DNA of 64,000 bases, taken from contig NZ_BMDJ01000014.1 in the NCBI RefSeq assembly GCF_014635725.1, positions 16,782 through 80,781 of the forward strand, written 5' to 3'. The notes beneath the pieces are model-generated. The model was not told the origin of the DNA and made no database searches. It saw nothing but the letters and a program-made list of their open reading frames with translations. How positions within the stretch are numbered: the stretch's first letter is position 1; each line of letters opens with the position of its first letter. Position numbers and translations under genes: made by a program. Source of the DNA: Pedobacter mendelii. Its GTDB lineage: Bacteria > Bacteroidota > Bacteroidia > Sphingobacteriales > Sphingobacteriaceae. Below, piece after piece: positions 44,405 to 53,510 of the stretch.

Positions 44405-45997
44405 TTATTCGGCTAAAGCCGATTTTTTCTCTCTGATCTCAGATTGATATAAATAACCTGAAGCCAATTTATTAAAAATATCGACTTGATTATTTTCCCA
44501 ATCCTTATCTGTATGTAACTCTTTTGCTAAAATTGATGCAACAATTTTACTCATTTCCATTGCGGCACTTGCATCGATAAATAAAACGCGTAATCTACGG
44601 CTTAAAATATCCTCCACTGTTTCGGCCATTTCATTTTTAATGGCCCAAATAACTTCAGCTTTATTATATGGAAAATGGGGGTGAAGCCTTGCGCTTAGTT
44701 CTGGATTCTCTATAATTAATGTCTCAATTTTTATTCTGTCACTTCCATAAATATCTAAATAACTACCATCCCTAAAATCTGTACAACCGTGTATTTTTAA
44801 ATTTTTGGTTCGGCAAGGTTTAAAAATCAGGTTTGCATGATTTATAGCCAAATCTACGGTTTCTTCTGCCATGCGGCGATAGGTTGTCCATTTACCGCCA
44901 GTAATGGTAATTAATCCTTTTGCTGAAATGATGAGTTTATGATCGCGGCTTATTTCTTTCGTACTGTTTCCATCAGTTTTAGTTGGTGCAGCTAATGGCC
45001 TTAAACCTGAAAAAACGCTTAAAATATCAGTTTCAGTTGGTTTTTGATTAAAATACTCAGACGCTGTACTTAATATAAAATCTACTTCTTCTTTTAAAGC
45101 CCTGGGTTCGAGGCTATGCTCATTCAAAGGTGTATCTGTTGTGCCAACTAACAAGTGGTTATGCCATGGAACGGCGAACAATACCCTTCCATCAGATGTT
45201 TTTGGAATCATTAAGGCTGATTCGCTTTTGAGAAATTTTCTATCTAAAACAACATGTACACCCTGGCTTGGGCGAACCATATTTTTTGATTCAGGGTTGT
45301 TCATTTTTAAAATATCATCAACAAAAACGCCTGTTGCATTAATCACAACTTTTCCCAAAAATTTAGTTTTTTTACCGGTTAATGTATCTTCCGTATCAAT
45401 GCCAATAACATGTTGACCGTTTTTTTGCAAAGCGATAACTTTTGTATAGCTTAATAAGGTAGCGCCATTTTCTATTGCCGTTTGCGCAATGTTAATGGCT
45501 AGTCTGGCATCATCAAACTTTCCATCGAAATAACTAATTGCACCTTTTAAACCTTTCGATTTTATTTCAGGAATCGAATTTAGTGTTTCTTGTTTAGATA
45601 GAAATTTTGATTTTCCAAAGCTGTATTTTCCTGCAAGCCAATCGTAAAGTGTTAAGCCTGTAAGATATTTTAAAACCGAAAACCAGCTATAACATGGAAT
45701 TATAAATTCTTCTTTATTTACTAAATGAGCAGCATTTTTTTGTAAAAGGCCCCGTTCTTCTAATGCATGTTTTACCAAACCGATATCGCCCTGAGCAAGA
45801 TAACGAACGCCGCCATGAACTAATTTAGTACTTCTGCTAGATGTTCCTTTTGCAAAATCTGATTGTTCTACCAATAAAGTTTTAAAACCTCTGCTTGCTG
45901 CATCCAACGCAGTACCTAAGCCAGTTGCACCACCACCAATAATGATAATGTCCCATTGGGTGTTTTCTGTAATTAAAGAGTTGTGAATTCTATTCAT
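44405..45997 (-). CDS. glpD: Aerobic-type glycerol-3-phosphate dehydrogenase
   Basis: The 530-residue FAD enzyme oxidises glycerol 3-phosphate to dihydroxyacetone phosphate and feeds electrons to quinone on the membrane. The FAD loop is IIIGGGATGLGTALDAASRG, followed by RSTKLVHGGVRYL, GRVLFAVPWHNHLLVGTTD and the late ITGGKWTTYRRMAEE. Full length. It is the first gene of the operon; its 155-base upstream region is shared with the divergent DeoR-type repressor gene. Confidence 0.96.
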   Translation of the reverse strand: MNRIHNSLITENTQWDIIIIGGGATGLGTALDAASRGFKTLLVEQSDFAKGTSSRSTKLVHGGVRYLAQGDIGLVKHALEERGLLQKNAAHLVNKEEFIIPCYSWFSVLKYLTGLTLYDWLAGKYSFGKSKFLSKQETLNSIPEIKSKGLKGAISYFDGKFDDARLAINIAQTAIENGATLLSYTKVIALQKNGQHVIGIDTEDTLTGKKTKFLGKVVINATGVFVDDILKMNNPESKNMVRPSQGVHVVLDRKFLKSESALMIPKTSDGRVLFAVPWHNHLLVGTTDTPLNEHSLEPRALKEEVDFILSTASEYFNQKPTETDILSVFSGLRPLAAPTKTDGNSTKEISRDHKLIISAKGLITITGGKWTTYRRMAEETVDLAINHANLIFKPCRTKNLKIHGCTDFRDGSYLDIYGSDRIKIETLIIENPELSARLHPHFPYNKAEVIWAIKNEMAETVEDILSRRLRVLFIDASAAMEMSKIVASILAKELHTDKDWENNQVDIFNKLASGYLYQSEIREKKSALAE

Positions 45998-46152
45998 TTA
46001 AAACAAAAGATAATAAAACGAAACAATACGCAATTATAAGTAATCCTAATCGAAATAATATAATATCATCGTTAAAAAATTATTATTTTATTTACTCAAA
46101 TGATTTAACAAAATGTTTAATTTGTGCCATTCCAAAAAACCAAGTAATATTT
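45998..46152. promoter_or_regulatory. Divergent glpD / repressor promoter region
   Basis: The 155 AT-rich bases separate the glpD start from the repressor start. They include ATTATAAGTAATCC and AATATAATATCA stretches, but I find no repeat good enough to name an operator. Control by the adjacent DeoR-type protein is expected from the arrangement. Confidence 0.5.
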
Positions 46153-46917
46153 ATGATGAATTTAGCTGAAAGGCACCAACTAATTTTAAGCCGCTTACAA
46201 AGAGATCAATATATCAATGTTGTGGACTTATGTAAGGAATTGAAAGTTTCGTCAGTTACGATAAGAAAGGATTTAAAACTACTTGAAGATAAGAGTTTGC
46301 TCTTTAGAACACATGGTGGTGCAACGATGAATAATCCATATACCGTTGATAGACCGGTAAATGAAAAAGAGAAAATCCAGTCATCAGAAAAAAATAAAAT
46401 TGGTGCGGCGGCGGCAGCGTTATTAAACGATAATGATTCGATTGTTATTGCTTCAGGTACTACTGTATTGTATTTTGCTAAGAACATTCAGCCAGCCTCG
46501 AATTTAACTGTTGTTACATCTGCATTAAATGTCGCTTTGGAATTAATGCGGGAGCCAAGTATAGAAGTAATTCAGTTAGGTGGCATATTAAGAAAAAGTT
46601 CATCATCTGTAATGGGAAGCTACGCAGAGCAGGTTTTAGGCGATTTCTATTTCAATAAATTGTTTTTAGGTGTTGACGGAATTGATTTAGATTTCGGTTT
46701 AACAACTACAAATGCAATGGAGGCACATTTAAACCGTAAAATGATTAGTGTATCGCAAAAGACTATTGTACTAGCCGATTCATCAAAATTCGGTAAAAGA
46801 GGTTTCGGTAAAATATGTGGATTAGAAGAAATTGATCACATTATTACAGATAAAGGAATTTCTGAACAAATTGTAAAACATTTAGAAGGTTTGGGTGTTA
46901 CTGTAACTATCGTATAA
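46153..46917 (+). CDS. glpR: DeoR/GlpR-family transcriptional repressor
   Basis: The 254-residue regulator has an N-terminal helix-turn-helix (ERHQLILSRL, then CKELKVSSVTIRKDLKLLED) and a phosphosugar-sensing domain with the usual THGGA turn (RTHGGATMNN). IVIASGTTVLYFA, LGGILRKSSSSVMGSYAEQ and the C-terminal VVLADSSKFGKRGF-like segment are also present. It is divergent from the glp operon, so glycerol 3-phosphate is the likely inducer. Identity as GlpR rests on this context. Confidence 0.88.
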   Translation: MMNLAERHQLILSRLQRDQYINVVDLCKELKVSSVTIRKDLKLLEDKSLLFRTHGGATMNNPYTVDRPVNEKEKIQSSEKNKIGAAAAALLNDNDSIVIASGTTVLYFAKNIQPASNLTVVTSALNVALELMREPSIEVIQLGGILRKSSSSVMGSYAEQVLGDFYFNKLFLGVDGIDLDFGLTTTNAMEAHLNRKMISVSQKTIVLADSSKFGKRGFGKICGLEEIDHIITDKGISEQIVKHLEGLGVTVTIV

Positions 46918-46960
46918 AAAAAATTGACCCAATATTAGTAACCAAACAATAATTTGAATT

Positions 46961-47353
46961 ATGTCGAAAAAGAGAATACATATTTTAGAAGATGATCAGG
47001 AAATCAGAAATGTGATTGAAATTCTTTTAAAGGAAGAAGGATTTGAACTACAATTATCATCATCATTTTCAGAATTAAAAAAGAATATAAAGGATGCAAT
47101 GCCCGATTTGTTTTTATTAGATGTGATGTTACCCGATGGAAATGGTGCAGAAATTTGTGAAGATTTAAAAACTGATATTTTTACTAAGCACATACCGATT
47201 ATTGTAATGTCTGCGCAAAATAATAGCGAGCAAAAAGCTATTGATGCATTTGCAGATGATTATATTAGCAAGCCATTTGATATTTACGATGTTTTAGAAA
47301 GAATAAATGCTCAGATAAAAAAGAGCCATGAAGGTAAGCCAGCTCAGGCATAA
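46961..47353 (+). CDS. Single-domain CheY-like response regulator
   Basis: The 130-residue receiver has DD acids (LEDD), phospho-acceptor Asp in FLLDVMLPDGNG, Ser in IVMSAQNN and Lys in ISKPFD, plus a short charged tail (IKKSHEGKPAQA). There is no output domain. It lies 43 bases after the repressor gene, possibly on the same message, and before a clear terminator. It is a paralogue of the receiver at 25187, with the same LPDGNG motif. Confidence 0.85.
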   Translation: MSKKRIHILEDDQEIRNVIEILLKEEGFELQLSSSFSELKKNIKDAMPDLFLLDVMLPDGNGAEICEDLKTDIFTKHIPIIVMSAQNNSEQKAIDAFADDYISKPFDIYDVLERINAQIKKSHEGKPAQA

Positions 47354-47373
47354 CCAATTTGTTTAATATTTCA

Positions 47374-47407
47374 AGAGAGATAATTTTCAAGTTATCTCTC
47401 TTTTTTT
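47374..47407 (+). terminator. Terminator after the CheY-like gene
   Basis: AGAGAGATAA pairs with TTATCTCTCT around an eight-base loop and is followed by TTTTTT. It lies about 20 bases past the receiver stop and just before the end of the converging lipoprotein gene. Confidence 0.88.
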
Positions 47408-47414
47408 ATGCCTG

Positions 47415-47747
47415 CTAATAATCTGTTTTAATTTTTCCTTTAAGGTTGTTGATGGAAACTACGATATCCTTTAATTGAAAAGCACCTTCTAAATCTGTAG
47501 GCATATTTAGGCTATGATTAAAATTGTAATCTGTAAAATCTGAAGTTCTTTTTGTTGATGTTACATAGTAAAAACCGCCAGATTTAGCCTTTCTAACATA
47601 CCAATATAAAAAGCTTGGTTCATTTTCATTCGTATGCTCGATTTCCGTTATATATACATTTAATCTAATCACATCGGGTTCGGGAATTGATTTTTTACAT
47701 GCAAAAAGTGTAATTGCAAGTGCAAAAAGAACGATGAAATTTTTCAT
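47415..47747 (-). CDS. Small lipoprotein of unknown function
   Basis: The 110-residue product has a signal peptide with lipobox LFACKKS, so the mature protein is anchored through Cys17 (MKNFIVLFALAITLFAC). The rest has beta-rich YITEIEHTNENEPSFLYWYV and KSGGFYYVTSTKRTSDFTDY segments; no family is recognised. It converges on the receiver gene and is divergent from the second rhamnosidase gene. Confidence 0.75.
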   Translation of the reverse strand: MKNFIVLFALAITLFACKKSIPEPDVIRLNVYITEIEHTNENEPSFLYWYVRKAKSGGFYYVTSTKRTSDFTDYNFNHSLNMPTDLEGAFQLKDIVVSINNLKGKIKTDY

Positions 47748-47963
47748 AAGTGATTAGAGGGATGACAAATAGGGTGTAAAATTAATAAAATTTTGCATTT
47801 AAAAATAGGTGAAAACATATGTTGGATAATTGTTTTCTTTATTACTTTTTTAAAGCTTTAAAAAGCGCTCCAAAATGTATATTATTGTAACGTATATTTC
47901 TAATCAACGTTATTTGCATTAATAGTAAATCGATTAACCAATTATCCAGCTTTTTCATTCCTT

Positions 47964-50621
47964 ATGATATTATCTATACGTAAATTTTATATTTTTCTTC
48001 TGCTTTTTACACTGCAACAAACAGTATTTGCTGCTAAACCTGTACAGCTTAAATGTGAGTATTTGGTAAGACCAATCGGTTTAGATAATCCGAAGCCACG
48101 ATTTACCTGGATGATGCTTGATGAAACCAAAGGAGCCATTCAAAATGCTTATCGGATTATAATAGGAACAGATTCTATTCAACTTGCGAACAAACAAGGC
48201 ATTCAATGGGATTCGGGTAAAATCTTATCATCAAACAGTTTGGTAACCTACGCCGGAAAAGCTTTGACTCCATTCACAAAATATTATTGGCGGGTTGAGA
48301 TTTGGGACAAGAGTAACAAAATTTCATCAGCTACATCGACATTTGAAATGGGGATGATGGCCATAGAAAACTGGAAAGGGACGTGGATAAGTGATAGAAA
48401 TGACATCAACACTTTACCAGCACCATATTTTAGAAAGGTATTTGCTGCAGAAAAAAAGATTAAATCGGCAAGAGCTTATATTGCTGCTGCGGGTTTGTAC
48501 GAATTATACCTAAATGGTAAAAAGGTTGGGAACCATCGTTTAGACCCAATGTACACCCGCTTCGACAGGAGAAATCTTTATGTTAGTTACGATGTTACTT
48601 CAAGTCTTAGAGAAGGTAAAAATGCTATTGGTGTTTTACTTGGTAATGGTTGGTACAACCACCAATCACTCGCGGTTTGGAATTTCGATAAAGCGCCCTG
48701 GAGAGCACGGCCAACATTCTGTCTTGATTTAAGAATTACCTACACAGACGGTTCAACAGATGTAATAATCTCAGGAAATGATTGGAAAACGAGTTTGAGT
48801 CCGATTATATCAAACAGTATTTACACAGCGGAGCATTATGATGCCCGTTTAGAACAAAAAGGATGGAATACGGTAGATTTTGACGACTCTAAATGGCGTG
48901 GTATTACTTTAAGGGCTGCTCCATCACGAAATATCGTTTCACAGGCCATGCACCCGATACGGGATGTTGAAGAAATTTCGGTAAAAACCATACGAAAGTT
49001 TAACGATACAACATATCTTTTTGATTTAGGTAGGAATATCGCAGGTGTTACGAAAATTAAAATATCAGGAGAAAGAGGTACTGTGATTAGGTTAAAACAT
49101 GCAGAGCGATTGGATAGCAGTGGGCATGCAGATTTATCTAATATTGATGTGTACCATCGTCCGAAAGACAAATCTGACCCTTTTCAAACTGATATATTTA
49201 TTTTAAATGGCGAAGGAGAAGAACAATTTATGCCGCTATTTAATTATAAAGGTTTTCAATATATTGAGGTAACCAGTTCAAAGCCAATTCAGTTAACTGA
49301 AAAAAGTTTAGTTGGTTATTTTATGCATAGCGATGTGCCTGCTGTTGGAAAATTATCATCTTCAAACCCACTTATTGATAAACTTTGGTGGGCAACTAAT
49401 AATTCATACTTATCTAATCTTTACGGATTTCCAACAGATTGCCCGCAAAGAGAAAAGAATGGATGGACGGGCGATGGGCACTTTGCAGTTGAGACCGGAT
49501 TGTATAATTTCGATGGCATTACGGTTTACGAAAAATGGATGGCCGACCATCGGGATGAACAACAACCAAATGGTGTATTGCCTGATATTATACCGACAGG
49601 TGGCTGGGGCTATGGTACTGCCAATGGCACAGATTGGACCAGTACCATTGCTATAATTCCTTGGAACATTTATACATTTTATGGTGACAGCAAATTATTG
49701 GCAGATAATTATCAGAATATTAAACAATATGTTAATTACGTTAATGGAATTAGTAAAGATGGTTTAACAACTTTCGGAAGGGGGGATTGGGTTCCTGTTA
49801 AATCAACTTCCGACTTAGAATATACCTCTTCTGTTTATTTCTACGTTGATGCCGATATACTAGCAAAGGCAGCTAAGATTTTTAATAATAAAAATGATTA
49901 TTTAATTTATAATGCTTTGGCTGAAAAAATTAAGAAGGCCATTAATACTAAATATTTTAATGCCAAAACTGGAATTTATGGGAAGGGTGTACAAACAGAA
50001 TTGAGCATGGCCCTACAATGGAATATTGTTCCTGAACTTTCTATACAATTGGTTGCCGACAATTTGGCTAAAAGAGTAATTGCTGATGGAATGCACATTG
50101 ATGTTGGTGTATTGGGTGCGAAAGCTGTTCTAAATGCTTTGAGTGATAACGGGCATAGTGATATTGCATATAAATTAGCGGCTCAAGATACCTATCCCGG
50201 TTGGGGATGGTGGATTGTTAACGGTGCTACAACTTTGCACGAAAACTGGGATATGGATGCAAAGAGAGATATATCAGATAACCACATGATGTTTGGTGAA
50301 ATAGGGGGATGGTTTTTTAAAGGTATTGGAGGCATAAAGGTTGATGAAGAGCAGCCTGGCTTTAAGAATATTTTATTGAAGCCTCATTTTGTTGAAGGAT
50401 TAAGTCATTTTGAAGCTTCGCATGATGGTCCCTTTGGAAAAATTATTTCATCGTGGAAAAGAACTGATAAAGGTATTAAGTACAGCGTGAAAATTCCTGC
50501 AAATTCTACAGCAAGTGTAGAAATACCATCTATAGCAGGAAAGAAATTATTTCTGTATGGAAAAGAAATGGCTAATAAAATCCAACTTCTTGCAGGTAAT
50601 TATGAATTTGAGATTAGATAA
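47964..50621 (+). CDS. Alpha-L-rhamnosidase, glycoside hydrolase family 78 (second copy)
   Basis: The 885-residue enzyme has the same domain order as the one at 8853 and clear but distant similarity to it. A signal peptide (residues 1-22, ending QQTVFA) is followed by a fibronectin-like domain, the Bac_rhamnosid_N sandwich and a beta domain. The barrel carries DCPQREKNGWTGDGHF (about residue 491) as catalytic acid region and GATTLHENWD near residue 755 as second acid. The two copies probably differ in substrate linkage. It lies upstream of an aldo/keto reductase but is separated from it by a regulated region. Confidence 0.93.
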   Translation: MILSIRKFYIFLLLFTLQQTVFAAKPVQLKCEYLVRPIGLDNPKPRFTWMMLDETKGAIQNAYRIIIGTDSIQLANKQGIQWDSGKILSSNSLVTYAGKALTPFTKYYWRVEIWDKSNKISSATSTFEMGMMAIENWKGTWISDRNDINTLPAPYFRKVFAAEKKIKSARAYIAAAGLYELYLNGKKVGNHRLDPMYTRFDRRNLYVSYDVTSSLREGKNAIGVLLGNGWYNHQSLAVWNFDKAPWRARPTFCLDLRITYTDGSTDVIISGNDWKTSLSPIISNSIYTAEHYDARLEQKGWNTVDFDDSKWRGITLRAAPSRNIVSQAMHPIRDVEEISVKTIRKFNDTTYLFDLGRNIAGVTKIKISGERGTVIRLKHAERLDSSGHADLSNIDVYHRPKDKSDPFQTDIFILNGEGEEQFMPLFNYKGFQYIEVTSSKPIQLTEKSLVGYFMHSDVPAVGKLSSSNPLIDKLWWATNNSYLSNLYGFPTDCPQREKNGWTGDGHFAVETGLYNFDGITVYEKWMADHRDEQQPNGVLPDIIPTGGWGYGTANGTDWTSTIAIIPWNIYTFYGDSKLLADNYQNIKQYVNYVNGISKDGLTTFGRGDWVPVKSTSDLEYTSSVYFYVDADILAKAAKIFNNKNDYLIYNALAEKIKKAINTKYFNAKTGIYGKGVQTELSMALQWNIVPELSIQLVADNLAKRVIADGMHIDVGVLGAKAVLNALSDNGHSDIAYKLAAQDTYPGWGWWIVNGATTLHENWDMDAKRDISDNHMMFGEIGGWFFKGIGGIKVDEEQPGFKNILLKPHFVEGLSHFEASHDGPFGKIISSWKRTDKGIKYSVKIPANSTASVEIPSIAGKKLFLYGKEMANKIQLLAGNYEFEIR

Positions 50622-50674
50622 TATATTTTAGTGTTACTCAAAAATTAAACTCTTTTATTAGCTGCTTTAAAGTC

Positions 50675-50709
50675 CATTTTGAACACAAACAACTTCATTT
50701 TGCACACAA
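50675..50709 (+). promoter_or_regulatory. 21-bp-spaced direct repeat, likely AraC operator
   Basis: CATTTTGAACACAA (50675-50688) recurs as CATTTTGCACACAA (50696-50709), 13 of 14 bases identical and exactly 21 bases apart. AraC-type activators bind two direct half-sites 21 bp apart. It lies 50-85 bases upstream of the aldo/keto reductase start, and the AraC-family gene is the very next gene downstream. Confidence 0.65.
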
Positions 50710-50760
50710 GTTTACCTTAATAACAGTTCAACTTTGTGTTTCATAATTAAATCATAAAAT

Positions 50761-51798
50761 ATGAAGTACAAAGTTTTAGGAAATACAGGCTTGAAGGTTT
50801 CAACGCTGTGTTTAGGCACAATGAATTTTGGTGGTAAGGGCTTCTTTGGCTATATGGGAAACCTTGACCAAAATGCAGTTGACGAACAAATAAAAACCGT
50901 TATTGAGGCGGGTGTTAATTTTATTGATACAGCAAACATTTATTCGGAAGGACTTTCGGAGATAATGATTGGCAAAGCAATCAAAAATCTTTCTATTAAT
51001 AGAGATGATTTGGTTTTGGCTACTAAAGTGAGGGGCTCAATGGGAAAAAGTGAAAATGATAGGGGGCTTTCAAAAAAACACATTATTCAACAGGTAGAAG
51101 GGAGTTTAAAAAGATTTGGGACAGATTATATTGATTTGTACCAAATCCACACGGCTGACCCCCTAACACCAATTGAAGAAACCATTAGGACATTAGACGA
51201 TTTGGTGCGAAGTGGCAAAATTAGGTATTTTGGTGCCAGTAATATTTCTGCCTGGCAATTGATGAAAGGGTTGGCTTATTCACAATACAATCATTTAGAC
51301 CGTTTTGCCTCACTTCAAGCCAATTATTCATTAGATGTTCGAGATGCTGAACGTGAAATTATTCCATTGCTTAAAGATCAAAAAGTAGGTATGATGATAT
51401 GGAGTCCATTAAGTGGTGGCTTGCTTACGGGCAAGTACAAAAGAGATGGAAACAAAGAAGCTGGTAGACTAAATAGTTTTCCTTTTCCACCTTTTCATGA
51501 AGATAGAGCATATGATGTTTTAGACGTACTAACACCAATGGCAGTTCAAAAAAATGTATCTGTACCTCAATTGGCTTTGGCCTGGTTGTTACATCAGCCT
51601 GTTGTAAGTAGCGTAATTATTGGTGCAACAAAAATTAAACAACTTCAGGATAATTTAAAATCGGTGCAGGTTATATTTACAGATGATGAATTAAATATAC
51701 TGAATGAAGTAAGTAAATTGCCGGTTGAATACCCTGCTAATGTGCTTGAAGCGATGACATCAGACAGAAGTACAGGTATTGACTTTTTAAATGCTTAA
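50761..51798 (+). CDS. Aldo/keto reductase
   Basis: The 345-residue NADPH-dependent oxidoreductase is a TIM barrel. MKYKVLGNTGLKVSTLCLGT starts it, the catalytic Asp-Tyr-Lys-His set appears as DTANIYSEG, LATKVRG and QIHTADPLTPIEE, and FGASNISAWQL and the C-terminal SVIIGATK form the cofactor pocket. It resembles the YajO/Tas-like general reductases; the substrate is unknown. It is followed by a terminator-like hairpin and the AraC regulator 55 bases on. The operator repeat upstream suggests a regulated aldehyde or sugar-reduction function. Confidence 0.9.
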   Translation: MKYKVLGNTGLKVSTLCLGTMNFGGKGFFGYMGNLDQNAVDEQIKTVIEAGVNFIDTANIYSEGLSEIMIGKAIKNLSINRDDLVLATKVRGSMGKSENDRGLSKKHIIQQVEGSLKRFGTDYIDLYQIHTADPLTPIEETIRTLDDLVRSGKIRYFGASNISAWQLMKGLAYSQYNHLDRFASLQANYSLDVRDAEREIIPLLKDQKVGMMIWSPLSGGLLTGKYKRDGNKEAGRLNSFPFPPFHEDRAYDVLDVLTPMAVQKNVSVPQLALAWLLHQPVVSSVIIGATKIKQLQDNLKSVQVIFTDDELNILNEVSKLPVEYPANVLEAMTSDRSTGIDFLNA

Positions 51799-51816
51799 AT
51801 TTACAAACCAATAAAG

Positions 51817-51848
51817 CAGGCGGTAGATCATAACTGCCTGTTCATTTT
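51817..51848 (+). terminator. Hairpin between aldo/keto reductase and AraC gene
   Basis: CAGGCGGT pairs with ACTGCCTG (one G-U) around an eight-base loop and is followed by TTCATTTT. It may attenuate read-through from the reductase into the regulator. Confidence 0.55.
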
Positions 51849-51853
51849 GATAA

Positions 51854-52768
51854 ATGAAAAACAAAGCACAAAATATTAAGAAAATAGGTTCGGTAAAAGA
51901 ATTACATTCCTTTATGGGATTACCCAGTCCTTTAAACCCTTTAATAACCATTATTGATCATTCCGAAACACCTCATAATAACAAAAGCAACGAGCAAAAA
52001 TTGCTGTTAGATTTTTATAATATTTCTATTAAAAGAAGTTTTAGGGGTAAATTAAAGTATGGTAAAAATCATTACGATTTTGATGATGGAACAATGTCTT
52101 TCATTGCACCAAACCAAATAATCAGTGTAGATAGTAAAGAAGATATCAATAAAGATGGTTGGTCTTTGTTATTTCATCCTAATTTAATCAGGAAATATGC
52201 TTTAGGTAAAGTAATTAAAAATTTAGGTTTCTTTTCTTATAGCGTAAATGAAGCACTTCATCTATCAAAGTTAGAAGAAGATACTATTGAAATTATCGTT
52301 CAAAATATTCAAAAAGAAATCGCTTCGAGGTTAGATAATTTTAGCCAGGATGTTATTGTCTCCAATCTCGATTTACTTCTTAGTTACTGTAACCGTTTTT
52401 ACAACAGGCAGTTTATTACCAGAAAAATGGCAACGAACGACTTGCTTACAAAATTTGAAGCTGTACTAGAAAAATATTTTTCTAACAATTCAAATTTGAT
52501 ATTACCAACAGTTGAACAATTAGCAATAGATCTGAATGTTTCGCCATCATATTTAAGCGATATGTTGCGGAGTTTAACCGGGCAAAATACTCAACAACAT
52601 ATTCACGACAAACTCATTGAAAAGGCAAAAGAAATTTTAATTACGACCAACTTTACCATTAGCGAAATTGCCTACCAATTGGGTTTCGGATATTCTCAAT
52701 CGTTTAGTAAACTCTTTAAAAGTAAAACAAATTTAACTCCAATGGAATATAGGCAAGGCTTCAACTAA
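51854..52768 (+). CDS. AraC-family transcriptional regulator
   Basis: The 304-residue protein has an N-terminal effector/cupin-like part (residues 30-170, with FDDGTMSFIAPNQIISVD) and a C-terminal double helix-turn-helix from about 205. VEQLAIDLNVSPSYLSDMLR, then FTISEIAYQLGFGYSQSFSK and SKTNLTPMEYRQ carry the family signature. It probably controls the upstream aldo/keto reductase through the 21-bp-spaced repeat at 50675. The effector is unknown. Confidence 0.92.
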   Translation: MKNKAQNIKKIGSVKELHSFMGLPSPLNPLITIIDHSETPHNNKSNEQKLLLDFYNISIKRSFRGKLKYGKNHYDFDDGTMSFIAPNQIISVDSKEDINKDGWSLLFHPNLIRKYALGKVIKNLGFFSYSVNEALHLSKLEEDTIEIIVQNIQKEIASRLDNFSQDVIVSNLDLLLSYCNRFYNRQFITRKMATNDLLTKFEAVLEKYFSNNSNLILPTVEQLAIDLNVSPSYLSDMLRSLTGQNTQQHIHDKLIEKAKEILITTNFTISEIAYQLGFGYSQSFSKLFKSKTNLTPMEYRQGFN

Positions 52769-52947
52769 TATCAGTTGGAATTTCCAAAAGCTATTGTATT
52801 AAAGGATTTAACAATTCAGCTTGATTTGAACTCCGGTTGTTTTATTTTTATAATTATGAATTACTTAAATAAACAATTGTTGATAATTTAACAATATGTT
52901 GTACGTGAGTTAAAATGCTTTGCATTGCTTTGCACCATTAATAATAT

Positions 52948-53187
52948 ATGATGATGCAAAACGAAAATACATCGCTTACACCTGATCTAAAGCAGTTCAT
53001 TGATAAGTTTGAACCAGTTAAATTTAAACTAATGAAATGTGGTATAGAAATTAGAGGAATTAATGATATGCCGGCAAACATTACCCATGCGAAAGAAATT
53101 ATTGAAAAAATGAAACTGAAACTGGTTGTTTCTCATAATGCTGAAATGCTAAGTTATCGCGGTTTTGAAGTAAATAACATTGTTTAA
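52948..53187 (+). CDS. Hypothetical 79-aa protein
   Basis: The 79-residue cytosolic protein starts at the first of three ATG codons (MMMQNENTSLTPDLKQFIDK) and has a small alpha/beta core ending SHNAEMLSYRGFEVNNIV. The family is not recognised. It stands alone, with a strong terminator about 140 bases downstream. The start is preceded by ATTAATAATAT, as is typical of the weak leaders in this genome. Confidence 0.5.
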   Translation: MMMQNENTSLTPDLKQFIDKFEPVKFKLMKCGIEIRGINDMPANITHAKEIIEKMKLKLVVSHNAEMLSYRGFEVNNIV

Positions 53188-53325
53188 GTTTAAATTTTTA
53201 TGGTAGTTAAAATTATAATACCTTAATGTTTACCAATCGATGATATTCATTTTACACAATAACCCAAGTTTGCGTTGTCAATACTTGGTTAGTATGATTA
53301 AGTTTAGTTAGTTGATTTTAAATGG

Positions 53326-53349
53326 CAGCAATGGATATTGCTGTTTTTT
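53326..53349 (+). terminator. Terminator downstream of the 79-aa gene
   Basis: CAGCAAT pairs with ATTGCTG around a GGAT loop and is followed by TTTTTT. It closes the transcript of the 79-aa gene, leaving the next gene with its own promoter in the remaining 160 bases. Confidence 0.8.
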
Positions 53350-53510
53350 ATATTTTCTTAACATTTTCTCGTAAAAAAAAGTAATATTCATTTTGTAATA
53401 TTTATGTTGAGGTTAATTTCTATTAATATTAACTTAATACATTTTTAACACGATTCCTTTAAATTTGTAGTCTAATTTCTATAATAGACTTTTCTCTTTA
53501 CAAAAATCCA

